From assembly GCA_903928045.1 (NCBI GenBank), contig CAIYPH010000386.1, positions 1 through 10,961 on the forward strand: a stretch of DNA of 10,961 nucleotides, written 5' to 3'. Under the pieces are notes generated by a model. It saw only the letters and a program-made list of their open reading frames with translations, was not told the origin of the DNA and made no database searches. The DNA is from an uncultured Rhodospirillales bacterium. GTDB taxonomy: Bacteria; Pseudomonadota; Alphaproteobacteria; Acetobacterales; Acetobacteraceae. Positions 1 through 8,301 of the stretch are shown here, piece by piece; within the stretch, counting starts at the first letter, position 1; each line of letters starts with the position of its first letter. The translations under genes were made by a program, and so were the position numbers.

Positions 1-713
1 GCTCCGCCATGTCCTGGCGCCATCTCGGCGAAAGCTTCGACATCCACGGAGGGGGGACCGACCTCATTTTCCCCCACCACGAGAACGAAATCGCCCAATC
101 CATGTGCGCCTTCCCCGGCAGCCGCTTCGCGCGGATGTGGGTGCATAACGGCATGCTGGTGATCAACGGCGAGAAGATGTCGAAAAGCCTCGGCAATTTC
201 GTCACCATCCGCGACGTGCTGGCCAAGGTCCCCGCCGAGGCCGCCCGCCTGCTGCTGCTGAAGACGCATTACCGCGGCCTGCTCGATTTCAACGACGCCG
301 CCCTCGCCGACGCCCGCAAGGAGCTCGACCGCTTCTACCGCGCCCTCGAACGCACGCCGCCGACCCGGCCGGGCGTGGTGCCGGACGCGGTGATGGACGC
401 GCTGTGCGACGACCTCAACACCCCGTTGGTGATTTCCCTCCTGCACGGCCTCGCCGACGCCGCCATGGCCGGTGACGCCAGCGCCGCCGCCAACATGGTC
501 GCCGCCGGGGACCTGCTCGGCATTCTCCAGACCGACCCCGCGGCCTGGTTCCGCGGCGCGGGGGACGCCGACATCGAAGCCGCCATCGCCGAACGCCTCG
601 CCGCCCGCAAATCCCGCGACTTTGCCCGCGCCGACGCCATCCGCAAGGCGCTCACCGACCGCGGAATCCTGCTCGAGGACGGCCCGGGCGGGACCACCTG
701 GAGGCGTGCTTGA
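1..713 (+). CDS. cysS: Cysteinyl-tRNA synthetase, 3' part (5' end outside window)
   Basis: Class I aminoacyl-tRNA synthetase that charges tRNA-Cys in the cytoplasm. The reading frame is already open at base 1 (codons from base 3 read S-A-M-S-W). This matches the conserved C-S-A-M stretch of CysS, so the zinc-ligand Cys lies just outside and the N-terminal HIGH half is missing. The remaining zinc-site residues are visible in [11 protein letters not shown], and the KMSKS loop is present as KMSKSLGNF. The D-D-L-N-T-P helix of the anticodon-binding domain follows, then a C-terminal [12 protein letters not shown] motif typical of the family. The Met at position 9 is internal, not the start. The stop TGA overlaps the start of the next gene. 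I see no sign of damage. Identification is secure. Confidence 0.97.
   Translation, partial: SAMSWRHLGESFDIHGGGTDLIFPHHENEIAQSMCAFPGSRFARMWVHNGMLVINGEKMSKSLGNFVTIRDVLAKVPAEAARLLLLKTHYRGLLDFNDAALADARKELDRFYRALERTPPTRPGVVPDAVMDALCDDLNTPLVISLLHGLADAAMAGDASAAANMVAAGDLLGILQTDPAAWFRGAGDADIEAAIAERLAARKSRDFARADAIRKALTDRGILLEDGPGGTTWRRA
700..704 (+). promoter_or_regulatory. Ribosome binding site of trmJ
   Basis: GGAGG lies inside the last codons of cysS, five bases before the TTG at 710. It supports that non-ATG start, since no in-frame ATG lies ahead of the conserved N-terminal strand of the methyltransferase. Confidence 0.7.
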
Positions 714-1498
714 CCGGTCGCGACGGCGGGGCGGATATCGGCCCGATCGGCAATGCACCGGTGGTCATCCTGGTGCGCCCGCAACTCGCCGACAACATCG
801 GCGCGGTCGCCCGCGCGATGGCCAATGGCGGGCTGTTCGACCTCCGGCTGGTCGCGCCGCGCGACGGCTGGCCGCAGGACAAGGCCTGGCGGAACGCGTC
901 CGGCGCCGATCGGCTGCTCGATGCCGCCGTGGTCTATCCCGACGTCCCCTCCGCGGTCGCCGACCTCCATCGCGTCTTCGCCACCTGCCCGCGCCCGCGC
1001 CACATCGTCAAACCCGTGCTAACCGCCCGCGGGGCCGCGGCCGAATTGCGGGAAATCACGGGGCGGGACCTGCGCGCCGGCCTGCTGTTCGGCCCTGAGC
1101 GCGCCGGGCTCGACAATGACGACATCGCCTGCGCCGACGCCCTGATCCGCTACCCGCTGAACCCCGCCTTCATGTCCCTCAACCTCGCCCAGGCCGTGAT
1201 GGTGATGGCCTATGAGTGGTGGACGGCCGAGGACCAGACCAGCCCGCGCTGGCTGATGACCAATGAGACGAAGGTCGCCACCAAAGGCGAGCTCGACAAC
1301 TTCCTCACCCACCTCACCGCCGAGCTTGACGCATGCGGCTTCCTGCGCAACCTGCCGAAACGCCCGGGCATGGTGCGCAACATCCGCCACCTCTTCCAGC
1401 GCGGCGAGGTGACCGAGCAGGAATTGCGCACCCTGCACGGGATCGTCACCGAACTCGCCATCGGCCGGCGGATGCGCGGCCGCGATGAGGTGGTATAA
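710..1498 (+). CDS. trmJ: tRNA (cytidine/uridine-2'-O-)-methyltransferase, TrmJ-like SPOUT family
   Basis: Predicted SAM-dependent enzyme that 2'-O-methylates tRNA, at position 32 in the characterised TrmJ family. The 262-residue protein has the SpoU/TrmH-type signatures in order: [20 protein letters not shown] (residues 18-37, with the conserved Asn-Ile-Gly and Arg35), FGPERAGL (127-134) and SLNLAQAV (156-163), which form the knotted cofactor site. A helical C-terminal extension (about 195-255, with the N-I-R-H-L-F-Q-R segment) is typical of TrmJ and absent from shorter TrmL proteins. The start is a TTG that overlaps the cysS stop as TTGA, with GGAGG five bases upstream, so the two genes are probably translationally coupled. 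E. coli TrmJ is of similar length (about 246). The family call is firm; the exact target nucleotide is inferred. Confidence 0.85.
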   Translation: MTGRDGGADIGPIGNAPVVILVRPQLADNIGAVARAMANGGLFDLRLVAPRDGWPQDKAWRNASGADRLLDAAVVYPDVPSAVADLHRVFATCPRPRHIVKPVLTARGAAAELREITGRDLRAGLLFGPERAGLDNDDIACADALIRYPLNPAFMSLNLAQAVMVMAYEWWTAEDQTSPRWLMTNETKVATKGELDNFLTHLTAELDACGFLRNLPKRPGMVRNIRHLFQRGEVTEQELRTLHGIVTELAIGRRMRGRDEVV

Positions 1499-1516
1499 CT
1501 TCGGACCCGCCCCAGC

Positions 1517-1522
1517 AGGGAG
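1517..1522 (+). promoter_or_regulatory. Ribosome binding site deciding the Hpt gene start
   Basis: AGGGAG lies nine bases before the ATG at 1532. It directly abuts the upstream in-frame TTG at 1523, leaving no spacer there, so the ATG is the better start. Confidence 0.6.
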
Positions 1523-1531
1523 TTGACGACG

Positions 1532-1897
1532 ATGCACGACGCCCCGATCCCCGCCGCCATTGACCGGGAATGCATGGCCGAAATGTGGGAGGATGCCGGC
1601 GCCGCGCTGGTTCGCCGGCTCGCCGATATTTTCCATCGCGAGCGCCAGCAGCGCGGCGAAGCCCTGCTCGCCGCCCTGTTCGACAACGACCGCGAGGCCC
1701 TCGCGCTCGAGGCGCACAGCCTGAAAACCGCCGCCGCCTACATCTGCGCCTACACGCTGCGCGACGCCGCGCTCCAGCTCGAAAAGGAGGTCCGCGACGC
1801 CGACATGGTCCGCCTCGCCGATCTCGTGCACGCCGTCAGTTCCGCCTCAGACCAGGCCGCCGACGCGCTCACCGTCGCTCTGGCCGGCCGGGCCTAG
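1532..1897 (+). CDS. Stand-alone Hpt (histidine phosphotransfer) domain protein
   Basis: Small cytoplasmic phosphorelay intermediate of 121 residues made only of one Hpt domain. The signature H-S-L-K-T-A-A-A-Y-I-C-A places the phosphorylatable His at residue 62, followed by Leu, Lys and the small-residue patch usual for Hpt helix bundles. Flanking segments are amphipathic helices, as expected for a four-helix bundle. Hpt proteins accept phosphate from a hybrid kinase receiver Asp and pass it to a response regulator. The gene starts 33 bases after trmJ and runs convergently into the hybrid kinase gene, whose stop lies 8 bases away. This makes that kinase the likely partner, because it lacks its own Hpt domain. 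No promoter of its own is obvious, so read-through from cysS-trmJ is possible. An in-frame TTG at 1523 would add three residues. The partner assignment is inference from position. Confidence 0.85.
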   Translation: MHDAPIPAAIDRECMAEMWEDAGAALVRRLADIFHRERQQRGEALLAALFDNDREALALEAHSLKTAAAYICAYTLRDAALQLEKEVRDADMVRLADLVHAVSSASDQAADALTVALAGRA

Positions 1898-1905
1898 CCG
1901 CCGCT

Positions 1906-1915
<10 letters not shown>
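1883..1915. terminator. GC-rich inverted repeat spanning two convergent stops (weak terminator candidate)
   Basis: GCCGGCC (1883-1889) and GGCCGGC (1909-1915) are perfect 7-base inverted arms. They enclose the stop codons of both convergent genes, with a 19-base loop. Neither strand has a T-tract after the stem, so a classical intrinsic terminator is not shown. It could act as a weak bidirectional stop or be coincidental in GC-rich coding ends. Confidence 0.25.
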
Positions 1916-4185
<2,270 letters not shown>

Positions 4186-4210
4186 TGTCCGCTTCGCCGC
4201 TGCCGCTGTA

Positions 4211-4735
4211 TTACTTCACGACGATGCGGCTGACCTGCCACGCGGACCGGCTGTAGTATTTCTGGGCCTTCAGCTCGGACGCGCTGTCATAGGGATAGAC
4301 GATGAACAGCGGCCCCTTGTCCTTCACCGGCATGTATTCGCCATCGCGCTTGAGGGCGAGGATGACGTTGTAGCGGGCGAAATCCTCGATCGGGATGTCC
4401 GTGCTGTAGTCATTGAGGGCGAAGGCGGTGATGTGGTCGCCGCTGGCGCCGACGGCCTTCATCAGCTTGTCGAGCGCGACACCTTCGAACTTGACCTCGC
4501 CCTTGTGCCAGGGGGTCGTCGTGCTGAACGCGTCATGGCTGATCGCCTCGAGCATTTCGCTATCAAAGGCCGCCGAACCGTCGGCGTTCTTCGCGTTGAT
4601 ATTGCCGGTGATGGTGAGAATCACCTTGCCGGACGGGGCCGGAAGCGCGCCAGCGGCCGCGGGGCGGGCCATTGCACCGATACCAGCCGCACCGAGCGCC
4701 ATGGCGAAGGTCCGTCGCGTGAGGAACACGTTCAT
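4211..4735 (-). CDS. Exported cysteine-free sulfite-oxidase-fold protein, PruR-like periplasmic pterin-binding candidate
   Basis: Predicted periplasmic protein of 174 residues. The N-terminus has twin arginines (T-R-R-T-F) followed by a hydrophobic, Ala/Gly-rich stretch and an A-A-A-G type cleavage region near residue 28, so export by Tat is likely. The mature part has the pattern of small SUOX/oxidoreductase molybdopterin-binding domain proteins: [22 protein letters not shown], a central [11 protein letters not shown] strand and an R-S-A-W-Q-V-S-R-I end. There is no cysteine anywhere, so the molybdenum-ligating Cys of true sulfite oxidases is missing and a binding role is more likely than catalysis. 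A. tumefaciens PruR has this design and binds pterins. The start at 4735 has TGGAGA eight bases upstream; an upstream in-frame ATG at 4777 would bury the signal peptide. First gene of an operon with the hybrid kinase. Confidence 0.75.
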   Translation of the reverse strand: MNVFLTRRTFAMALGAAGIGAMARPAAAGALPAPSGKVILTITGNINAKNADGSAAFDSEMLEAISHDAFSTTTPWHKGEVKFEGVALDKLMKAVGASGDHITAFALNDYSTDIPIEDFARYNVILALKRDGEYMPVKDKGPLFIVYPYDSASELKAQKYYSRSAWQVSRIVVK

Positions 4736-4925
4736 GAAGCGTCTCCAAATATGGTGACGGGACAATCTGCGACGCAATGTTATTTCCAGGTTAACGATTA
4801 TCTACCGATTTGTCTCAATTTCCGGGATAGCCCCTGGAACGAGAAATCGCGGATTACGCACCGAAAATTAACACTTCCTGAACAAAACCTCCTGTTCCCT
4901 GACGGCCTATTCTCAGGACGACGCC
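4736..4925. promoter_or_regulatory. Divergent promoter region between the PruR-like/kinase operon and folE
   Basis: This 190-base gap is visibly AT-richer than its surroundings and must carry promoters for both directions. I see no -35/-10 pair strong enough to place. A GAACA-(8)-TGTTC dyad at 4880-4897 lies just ahead of the folE ribosome site (AGGA, 4915-4918), and a GTTAAC palindrome lies near 4794-4799; either could be an operator but both are short. No folate or preQ1 riboswitch-like fold was recognised. Shared control of both operons is plausible from the layout only. Confidence 0.5.
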
Positions 4926-5597
4926 ATGAGCACAAGCATCCACCGTCTCGGACGCCCCTGCCGCTGCAATGAGAGCCTGGCCACGCCGCTCTCCGCCGCG
5001 GAACGCGCGGTCATGATCGACGCCGCCGCGGGGAAACTCGAGGAACTCTTCACCATCCTCCAGATCTCCCACCGCACGGACCAGCATATGCGCGAGACGC
5101 CGCGCCGTGTCGCCAAGATGTATGTGGAGGAGGTGTTCGCCGGCCGCTACACCCAGCCGCCGCGGCTGACCGATTTCGACGCCGCCCCCACCGTCGGCGG
5201 CCTCATCGTCACCGGGCCGATCCAGGTACGCTCCACCTGCGCCCACCACATGATGCCGATCTACGGCGAGGCCTATATCGGCGTGCTGCCTGGCCCCGGC
5301 GGCAAGATCATCGGCTTGTCGAAATACGATCGGATCGTCGACCACTTCGCCAGCCGGCCGCAGGTGCAGGAGGAGCTGATCGGTCAGATCGGCCAGTACC
5401 TGATGGAGAATACCGCCCCCGCCGCGCTCGGCGTGCGGATCAGCGCGGTACATATGTGCAAAACGCATCGCGGGGTCCGCGCCTCGCATAAGAGCCGGAT
5501 GGTGAGTACCGCGTTCTATGGCGATATGCTGACCGACAAGGCGCTGAAAGCCGAATTTCTCGGGGAATGCCAATCGCTGGAACGCGGTGGCCTCTGA
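4926..5597 (+). CDS. folE: GTP cyclohydrolase I (FolE1)
   Basis: Cytoplasmic enzyme that converts GTP to 7,8-dihydroneopterin triphosphate, the entry step to folate, tetrahydropterins and queuosine precursors. The 223-residue protein matches E. coli FolE in length. The zinc ligands are Cys105 and His108 in STCAHHMMPI and Cys178 in V-H-M-C-K-T-H-R-G-V. The catalytic histidines are at 107 and 176. The fold landmarks E-T-P-R-R-V-A-K-M (57-65), I-G-L-S-K (129-133) and the R-G-V segment are all present, so it is the zinc-dependent FolE1 type and looks active. The N-terminus carries a C-R-C-N tract (12-15) of unknown meaning. The ATG follows AGGA by seven bases. The PTPS-like gene begins 20 bases after the stop, so the two are probably one operon. 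The divergent neighbour encodes a pterin-binding candidate. Confidence 0.96.
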   Translation: MSTSIHRLGRPCRCNESLATPLSAAERAVMIDAAAGKLEELFTILQISHRTDQHMRETPRRVAKMYVEEVFAGRYTQPPRLTDFDAAPTVGGLIVTGPIQVRSTCAHHMMPIYGEAYIGVLPGPGGKIIGLSKYDRIVDHFASRPQVQEELIGQIGQYLMENTAPAALGVRISAVHMCKTHRGVRASHKSRMVSTAFYGDMLTDKALKAEFLGECQSLERGGL

Positions 5598-5617
5598 GCA
5601 GGCGAGGAGAGGGATCG

Positions 5618-6124
5618 ATGGATCACTTTGTTCTGGAGTCCGAGCCGCTGCCCGACGCCCCCGCCGTTGCGCGGGCCGTCTATCGCTCGACCAAGACCTA
5701 TGGCCACAACGAAGGCCTTTCCTGCTGCTTCCGCCAGTGGCGGGCGACCCATTCGCATTGCAGCCTGTTGCACGGCTACGCGCTGTCCTTCCGCTTCGTC
5801 TTCGCCAGCCACGCGCTCGACGAGCGCAACTGGTGCTTCGATTTCGGCGGCCTCAAGCCGATCCGCGCCTGGCTGCACGAGATGTTCGACCACACCACCC
5901 TGGTGGCCGACGACGACCCCAAGCTCGATGAATTCCGCCACCTCGCCGAAATCGGGCTGATCGACCTGCGGGTGCTGCCCGCGGTGGGCTGCGAGGCAAC
6001 CGCGCGCTACGTGTTCGACCACACGCAGGTGTTCATCCGCGAGCAGACTGGCGGGCGGGTCTGGGTGGAGTCGGTCGAGGTGCTCGAACACAGCGGCAAT
6101 TCGGCCATTTACGCCCGGCGGTGA
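5618..6124 (+). CDS. PTPS/QueD-family protein with altered zinc motif (6-pyruvoyl/6-carboxy-tetrahydropterin synthase-like)
   Basis: 168-residue member of the tunnelling-fold family that processes dihydroneopterin triphosphate, the FolE product, to a tetrahydropterin. The nucleophile region reads T-H-S-H-C-S-L-L-H-G-Y, with Cys48 and His52. Further along are the conserved C-F-D-F-G-G-L-K strand (73-80), the F-D-H pair (Asp91-His92, aligning with the catalytic Asp-His of QueD) and a terminal V-L-E-H-S-G motif (Glu157) that would hold the pterin. It departs from classical QueD/PTPS because the second His of H-G-H is Tyr54. The first zinc His may be supplied by His45 or His47, just before the Cys. 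The start is the ATG at 5618 behind GAGGAGAGGG; an upstream ATG at 5567 lies within folE. Being downstream of folE in one operon supports a pterin role. The product could serve queuosine synthesis or a signalling pterin; the sequence does not decide. Confidence 0.8.
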   Translation: MDHFVLESEPLPDAPAVARAVYRSTKTYGHNEGLSCCFRQWRATHSHCSLLHGYALSFRFVFASHALDERNWCFDFGGLKPIRAWLHEMFDHTTLVADDDPKLDEFRHLAEIGLIDLRVLPAVGCEATARYVFDHTQVFIREQTGGRVWVESVEVLEHSGNSAIYARR

Positions 6125-6149
6125 GGGCACCTCGCAAGGGACAGGAAGC

Positions 6150-6175
6150 GGTTCTTTTTGTGAACAAAAAGAACC
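6150..6175 (+). repeat. Left terminal hairpin of the palindromic element
   Basis: Arms GGTTCTTTTTG (6150-6160) and CAAAAAGAACC (6165-6175) form a perfect 11-base-pair stem with the loop TGAA. It is followed by seven A residues, not a T-tract, on the plus strand. It therefore does not look like an ordinary intrinsic terminator for the upstream operon, though it may still slow polymerase or protect the 3' end. Confidence 0.8.
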
Positions 6176-6260
6176 AAAAAAACTTTTTCGTACTTCGTTT
6201 CCGTTGGCTTGCCTCCCAGGATGGTGGGAAGCGGTACCACCAAGTCGATGAAAGTTTTTT

Positions 6261-6284
6261 GCTTCTTTTTTTCAAAAAAGAAGC
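6261..6284 (+). repeat. Right terminal hairpin of the palindromic element
   Basis: Arms GCTTCTTTTTT (6261-6271) and AAAAAAGAAGC (6274-6284) are perfectly complementary around TC. In practice the loop would be wider, about six bases. Compared with the left hairpin, the second base pair is C-G in place of G-C and the innermost is T-A in place of G-C. Both arms changed together, so pairing is kept. Confidence 0.8.
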
Positions 6285-6333
6285 GCTTGCTTAATTCGAC
6301 CCCCAATTTCCGTGCTGGCGATGTGACAAGCCG

Positions 6334-6362
6334 TTGACGCCCCTGTCGCGGACCGCCACAAT
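6334..6362 (+). promoter_or_regulatory. Candidate sigma-70 type promoter of the ABC transporter operon
   Basis: TTGACG (6334-6339) and CACAAT (6357-6362) are separated by 17 bases and match the -35 (5 of 6) and -10 (4 of 6) consensus. Transcription would start near 6369, about 60 bases before the ATG of the binding-protein gene. No better pair was seen in the 140 bases after the palindromic element. Confidence 0.45.
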
Positions 6363-6378
6363 ATGCCCCTGACGCATG

Positions 6379-6406
6379 GCTGACTTCCATAAATCGGGAA
6401 GTCAGC
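6379..6406 (+). promoter_or_regulatory. 10-bp perfect dyad in the leader of the ABC operon (operator or RNA hairpin)
   Basis: GCTGACTTCC (6379-6388) and GGAAGTCAGC (6397-6406) are exact inverted copies separated by the eight bases ATAAATCG. The dyad lies between the candidate promoter and the ribosome site. It could bind a dimeric repressor just downstream of the transcription start, or form a stable 5' hairpin in the mRNA. Confidence 0.6.
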
Positions 6407-6417
6407 AACACAAAGTA

Positions 6418-6425
6418 ACAGGGGC
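6418..6425 (+). promoter_or_regulatory. Ribosome binding site of the solute-binding protein gene, with upstream complements
   Basis: ACAGGGGC contains the Shine-Dalgarno-like AGGGG six bases before the ATG at 6431. Its exact complement GCCCCTGT occurs at 6339-6346, and GCCCCTG at 6365-6371 pairs with seven of the eight bases. The second copy brackets the dyad at 6379-6406, so a nested stem could hide the ribosome site if the transcript begins early enough. Confidence 0.4.
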
Positions 6426-6430
6426 TTCTG

Positions 6431-8218
6431 ATGAAAGAAAACGAGCTTCGCGGCCTGATCGCCGCTGTGAAGGATGGCCGGCTGAGCCGCCGTAGCTTCA
6501 TCGAGCGGTTGCTGACGGTTGGCCTCACCGCGCCGGTGGCCGGGCAGTTGCTGATGCATGCCGGCGTCGCCCAGGCCGCCAACGTCGTCTACAAGCCGAC
6601 CAAGCGCGGCGGCGGCGGGCCGCTCAAGGTGCTGTGGTGGCAGGGCCCGACCCTGCTGAACCCCCACTTCGCCACCGGCACCAAGGACCAGGACGGCTCG
6701 CGCGTGTTCTACGAGCCGCTGGCGAGCTGGGACCCCGAGGGCAACCTGATCCCCATTCTCGCCGCCGAAATCCCCACGAAGGCCAATGGCGGGCTCGCCG
6801 CCGACGGCAAGTCGGTCACCTGGAAGCTCAAGCAGGGCGTGAAGTTCCACGACGGCATGCCCTTCACCGCCGATGACGTGGTGTTCAACTGGGAATACGC
6901 CCGCGATCCGGCGACCGCCGCCGTCACCTCCGGCAGCTACAAGGACGTTCAGGTCGAAAAAATCGACCAGTACACCGTGAAGGTCATCTTCCCCGTCTCC
7001 AAGCCCTTCTGGGCCGACGCCTTTATCGGGGTGAACGGGCTCATCGTCCCCAAGCATTTGTTCAAGGATTTCGCCGGCGCCAAGTCCCGCGAGGCGCCGA
7101 CCAATCTCAAGCCGGTCGGCACCGGCCCCTACATCTTCAAGGAGTTCAAGCCGGGCGATCTGCTGACCGGCGATCTCAACCCGAACTACCACATGCCCAA
7201 CCGGCCGTTCTTCGACAGCTTCGAGCTGAAGGGCGGCGGCGACGCGGTGTCGGCCGCGCGCGCCGTGTTGCAGACCGGCGAGTATGATTTCGCCTGGAAC
7301 ATGCAGGTGGAGGACGAGGTGCTGATGCGCCTCGAGAAGGGCGGCAAGGGCCGCGTCCACATCAACGAATCCGGCTCCATCGAGCACGTCCAGTTCAACA
7401 CCACCGACCCCTGGACCGAGGTCGACGGCGAGCGCTCCAGCGTCAAGACCGTCCACCCCACCTTGTCCGACAAGGCGGTGCGTGACGCGCTGGCCCTGCT
7501 GATCGACCGGGATTCGGTGCAGAAATACATCTACGGCCGCACCGGCATCGCCACCGCCAACTACCTGTTCAACCCGCCCGCCTTCCGCTCGAAGGCGATC
7601 ACCGACACGTTCAATGTCGATGCGGCGATCGATCTGTTGGAGAAGGCCGGCTGGAAGAAGGGCGCCGACGGCATTCGCGAAAAGGGCGGCAAGAAGCTCA
7701 AATTCGTCTTCCAGACCTCGATCAACCAGCCGCGCCAGAAGACCCAGGCGATCATCAAGCAGGCCTGCCAGAAGGCCGGCATCGAGATCGAGATCAAGTC
7801 GGTCACCGCCTCGGTGTTCTTCTCGTCGGACGTGGCGAACCCCGATACCTACCCGCATTTCTACACCGACCTGCAGATGTACACCACCGGCCCCTCCTTC
7901 CCCGATCCCGGCGTGTGGATGCAGTCCTACCTGTCGCGCGAGGTCTGCCAGAAGGACAATAAGTGGCAGGGCCGCAACATCACCCGCTACCGCAACAAGG
8001 CCTGGGACGACCTCTACGACACCGCCGAGAAAGAGCTCGACCCCGTCAAGCGCGCGGCGATGTATATCGAGTTGAACAACATCGTGGTGCGCGACCGCGC
8101 GGTGGTCGGCGTCATCGCCCGCGCCGGCGTCTCCGCGGTGAACAACCAGCTGCAATGCAACCCCAGCGGCTGGGACAGCAACTTCTGGGACTACCACGAC
8201 TGGTTCAAGACCGCCTGA
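6431..8218 (+). CDS. ABC transporter substrate-binding protein, peptide/family 5 (SBP_bac_5), Tat-exported
   Basis: Periplasmic solute-binding protein of 595 residues for a peptide/oligopeptide/nickel-type importer; the actual ligand cannot be told from sequence. The N-terminus carries a twin-arginine motif S-R-R-S-F-I (19-24), then a hydrophobic stretch and V-A-Q-A with probable cleavage after Ala49. The mature part shows family 5 landmarks: an opening strand L-K-V-L-W-W, V-F-Y-E-P-L-A-S-W-D-P-E-G, W-K-L-K-Q-G-V-K-F-H-D-G-M-P-F-T-A-D-D-V-V-F (the signature segment), then P-V-G-T-G-P-Y. The C-terminal lobe has R-D-A-L-A-L-L-I-D-R. AGGGG stands six bases before the ATG. It is the first gene of an operon with two permeases and at least one ATPase. 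Tat export suggests it folds before secretion. Length is somewhat above a typical DppA (about 530). Confidence 0.93.
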   Translation: MKENELRGLIAAVKDGRLSRRSFIERLLTVGLTAPVAGQLLMHAGVAQAANVVYKPTKRGGGGPLKVLWWQGPTLLNPHFATGTKDQDGSRVFYEPLASWDPEGNLIPILAAEIPTKANGGLAADGKSVTWKLKQGVKFHDGMPFTADDVVFNWEYARDPATAAVTSGSYKDVQVEKIDQYTVKVIFPVSKPFWADAFIGVNGLIVPKHLFKDFAGAKSREAPTNLKPVGTGPYIFKEFKPGDLLTGDLNPNYHMPNRPFFDSFELKGGGDAVSAARAVLQTGEYDFAWNMQVEDEVLMRLEKGGKGRVHINESGSIEHVQFNTTDPWTEVDGERSSVKTVHPTLSDKAVRDALALLIDRDSVQKYIYGRTGIATANYLFNPPAFRSKAITDTFNVDAAIDLLEKAGWKKGADGIREKGGKKLKFVFQTSINQPRQKTQAIIKQACQKAGIEIEIKSVTASVFFSSDVANPDTYPHFYTDLQMYTTGPSFPDPGVWMQSYLSREVCQKDNKWQGRNITRYRNKAWDDLYDTAEKELDPVKRAAMYIELNNIVVRDRAVVGVIARAGVSAVNNQLQCNPSGWDSNFWDYHDWFKTA

Positions 8219-8246
8219 TGGCGGCGAGCGACGCGTGATTGAAGGG

Positions 8247-8271
8247 CGGGTGCGGCCGGTTGCCGTACCCG
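8247..8271 (+). promoter_or_regulatory. Intercistronic hairpin after the binding-protein gene
   Basis: CGGGTGCGGC (8247-8256) pairs with GCCGTACCCG (8262-8271) over ten positions, nine Watson-Crick and one G-U, with loop CGGTT. No T-run follows. It lies in the 83-base gap between the binding-protein stop and the permease start. In binding-protein operons such stems often protect the upstream mRNA or reduce read-through, giving excess binding protein; that role here is inferred. Confidence 0.5.
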
Positions 8272-8291
8272 TCGCGCCGCATTGACTGGTC

Positions 8292-8297
8292 GGAGAG
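8292..8297 (+). promoter_or_regulatory. Ribosome binding site deciding the first permease start
   Basis: GGAGAG stands four bases before the TTG at 8302 (six bases from the GGAG core). The resulting protein starts M-S-I-D-F-L-L-R-R, as usual for DppB-type permeases. A longer frame from TTG 8239 would add 21 polar residues encoded within the hairpin region. Confidence 0.6.
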
Positions 8298-8301
8298 CCC
8301 A

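Larger units (their letters stand above)
6144..6290. repeat. 147-bp AT-rich palindromic intergenic element (MITE-like or repeated extragenic palindrome)
   Basis: The two ends are imperfect inverted copies over about 50 bases: each begins G-(G/C)-AAGCG when read inward, continues through a small hairpin, then A-tract, ACTTT and ACTT. Base composition contrasts sharply with the GC-rich neighbours. The middle has a further short inverted pair, TCCCA (6214-6218) and TGGGA (6225-6229). There are no coding signs and no transposase. I recall similar elements with GCTTCTTTTTT stems between genes in Acetobacteraceae, but I cannot check copy number here. It lies 20 bases after the PTPS-like gene. Confidence 0.65.

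Noticed and set aside
1019..1831. Minus-strand open frame opposite trmJ and the Hpt gene
   Set aside because: Antisense to two genes with recognisable motifs; the translation has no family signature.
4211..4735. Active molybdenum oxidoreductase subunit of the YedY/MsrP type
   Set aside because: The protein is short, lacks any cysteine for molybdenum ligation, and has no adjacent membrane cytochrome gene; a kinase gene follows it instead.
4736..4925. A preQ1 or tetrahydrofolate riboswitch ahead of folE
   Set aside because: Considered because the downstream genes are pterin-related, but I could not find the expected helices or conserved core; only a short 5-base dyad is present.
6150..6284. 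The AT-rich hairpins as intrinsic terminators for the folE operon
   Set aside because: Neither hairpin is directly followed by a T-tract on the plus strand; the left one is followed by A residues. A weak effect on transcription remains possible, but the standard terminator form is not met.
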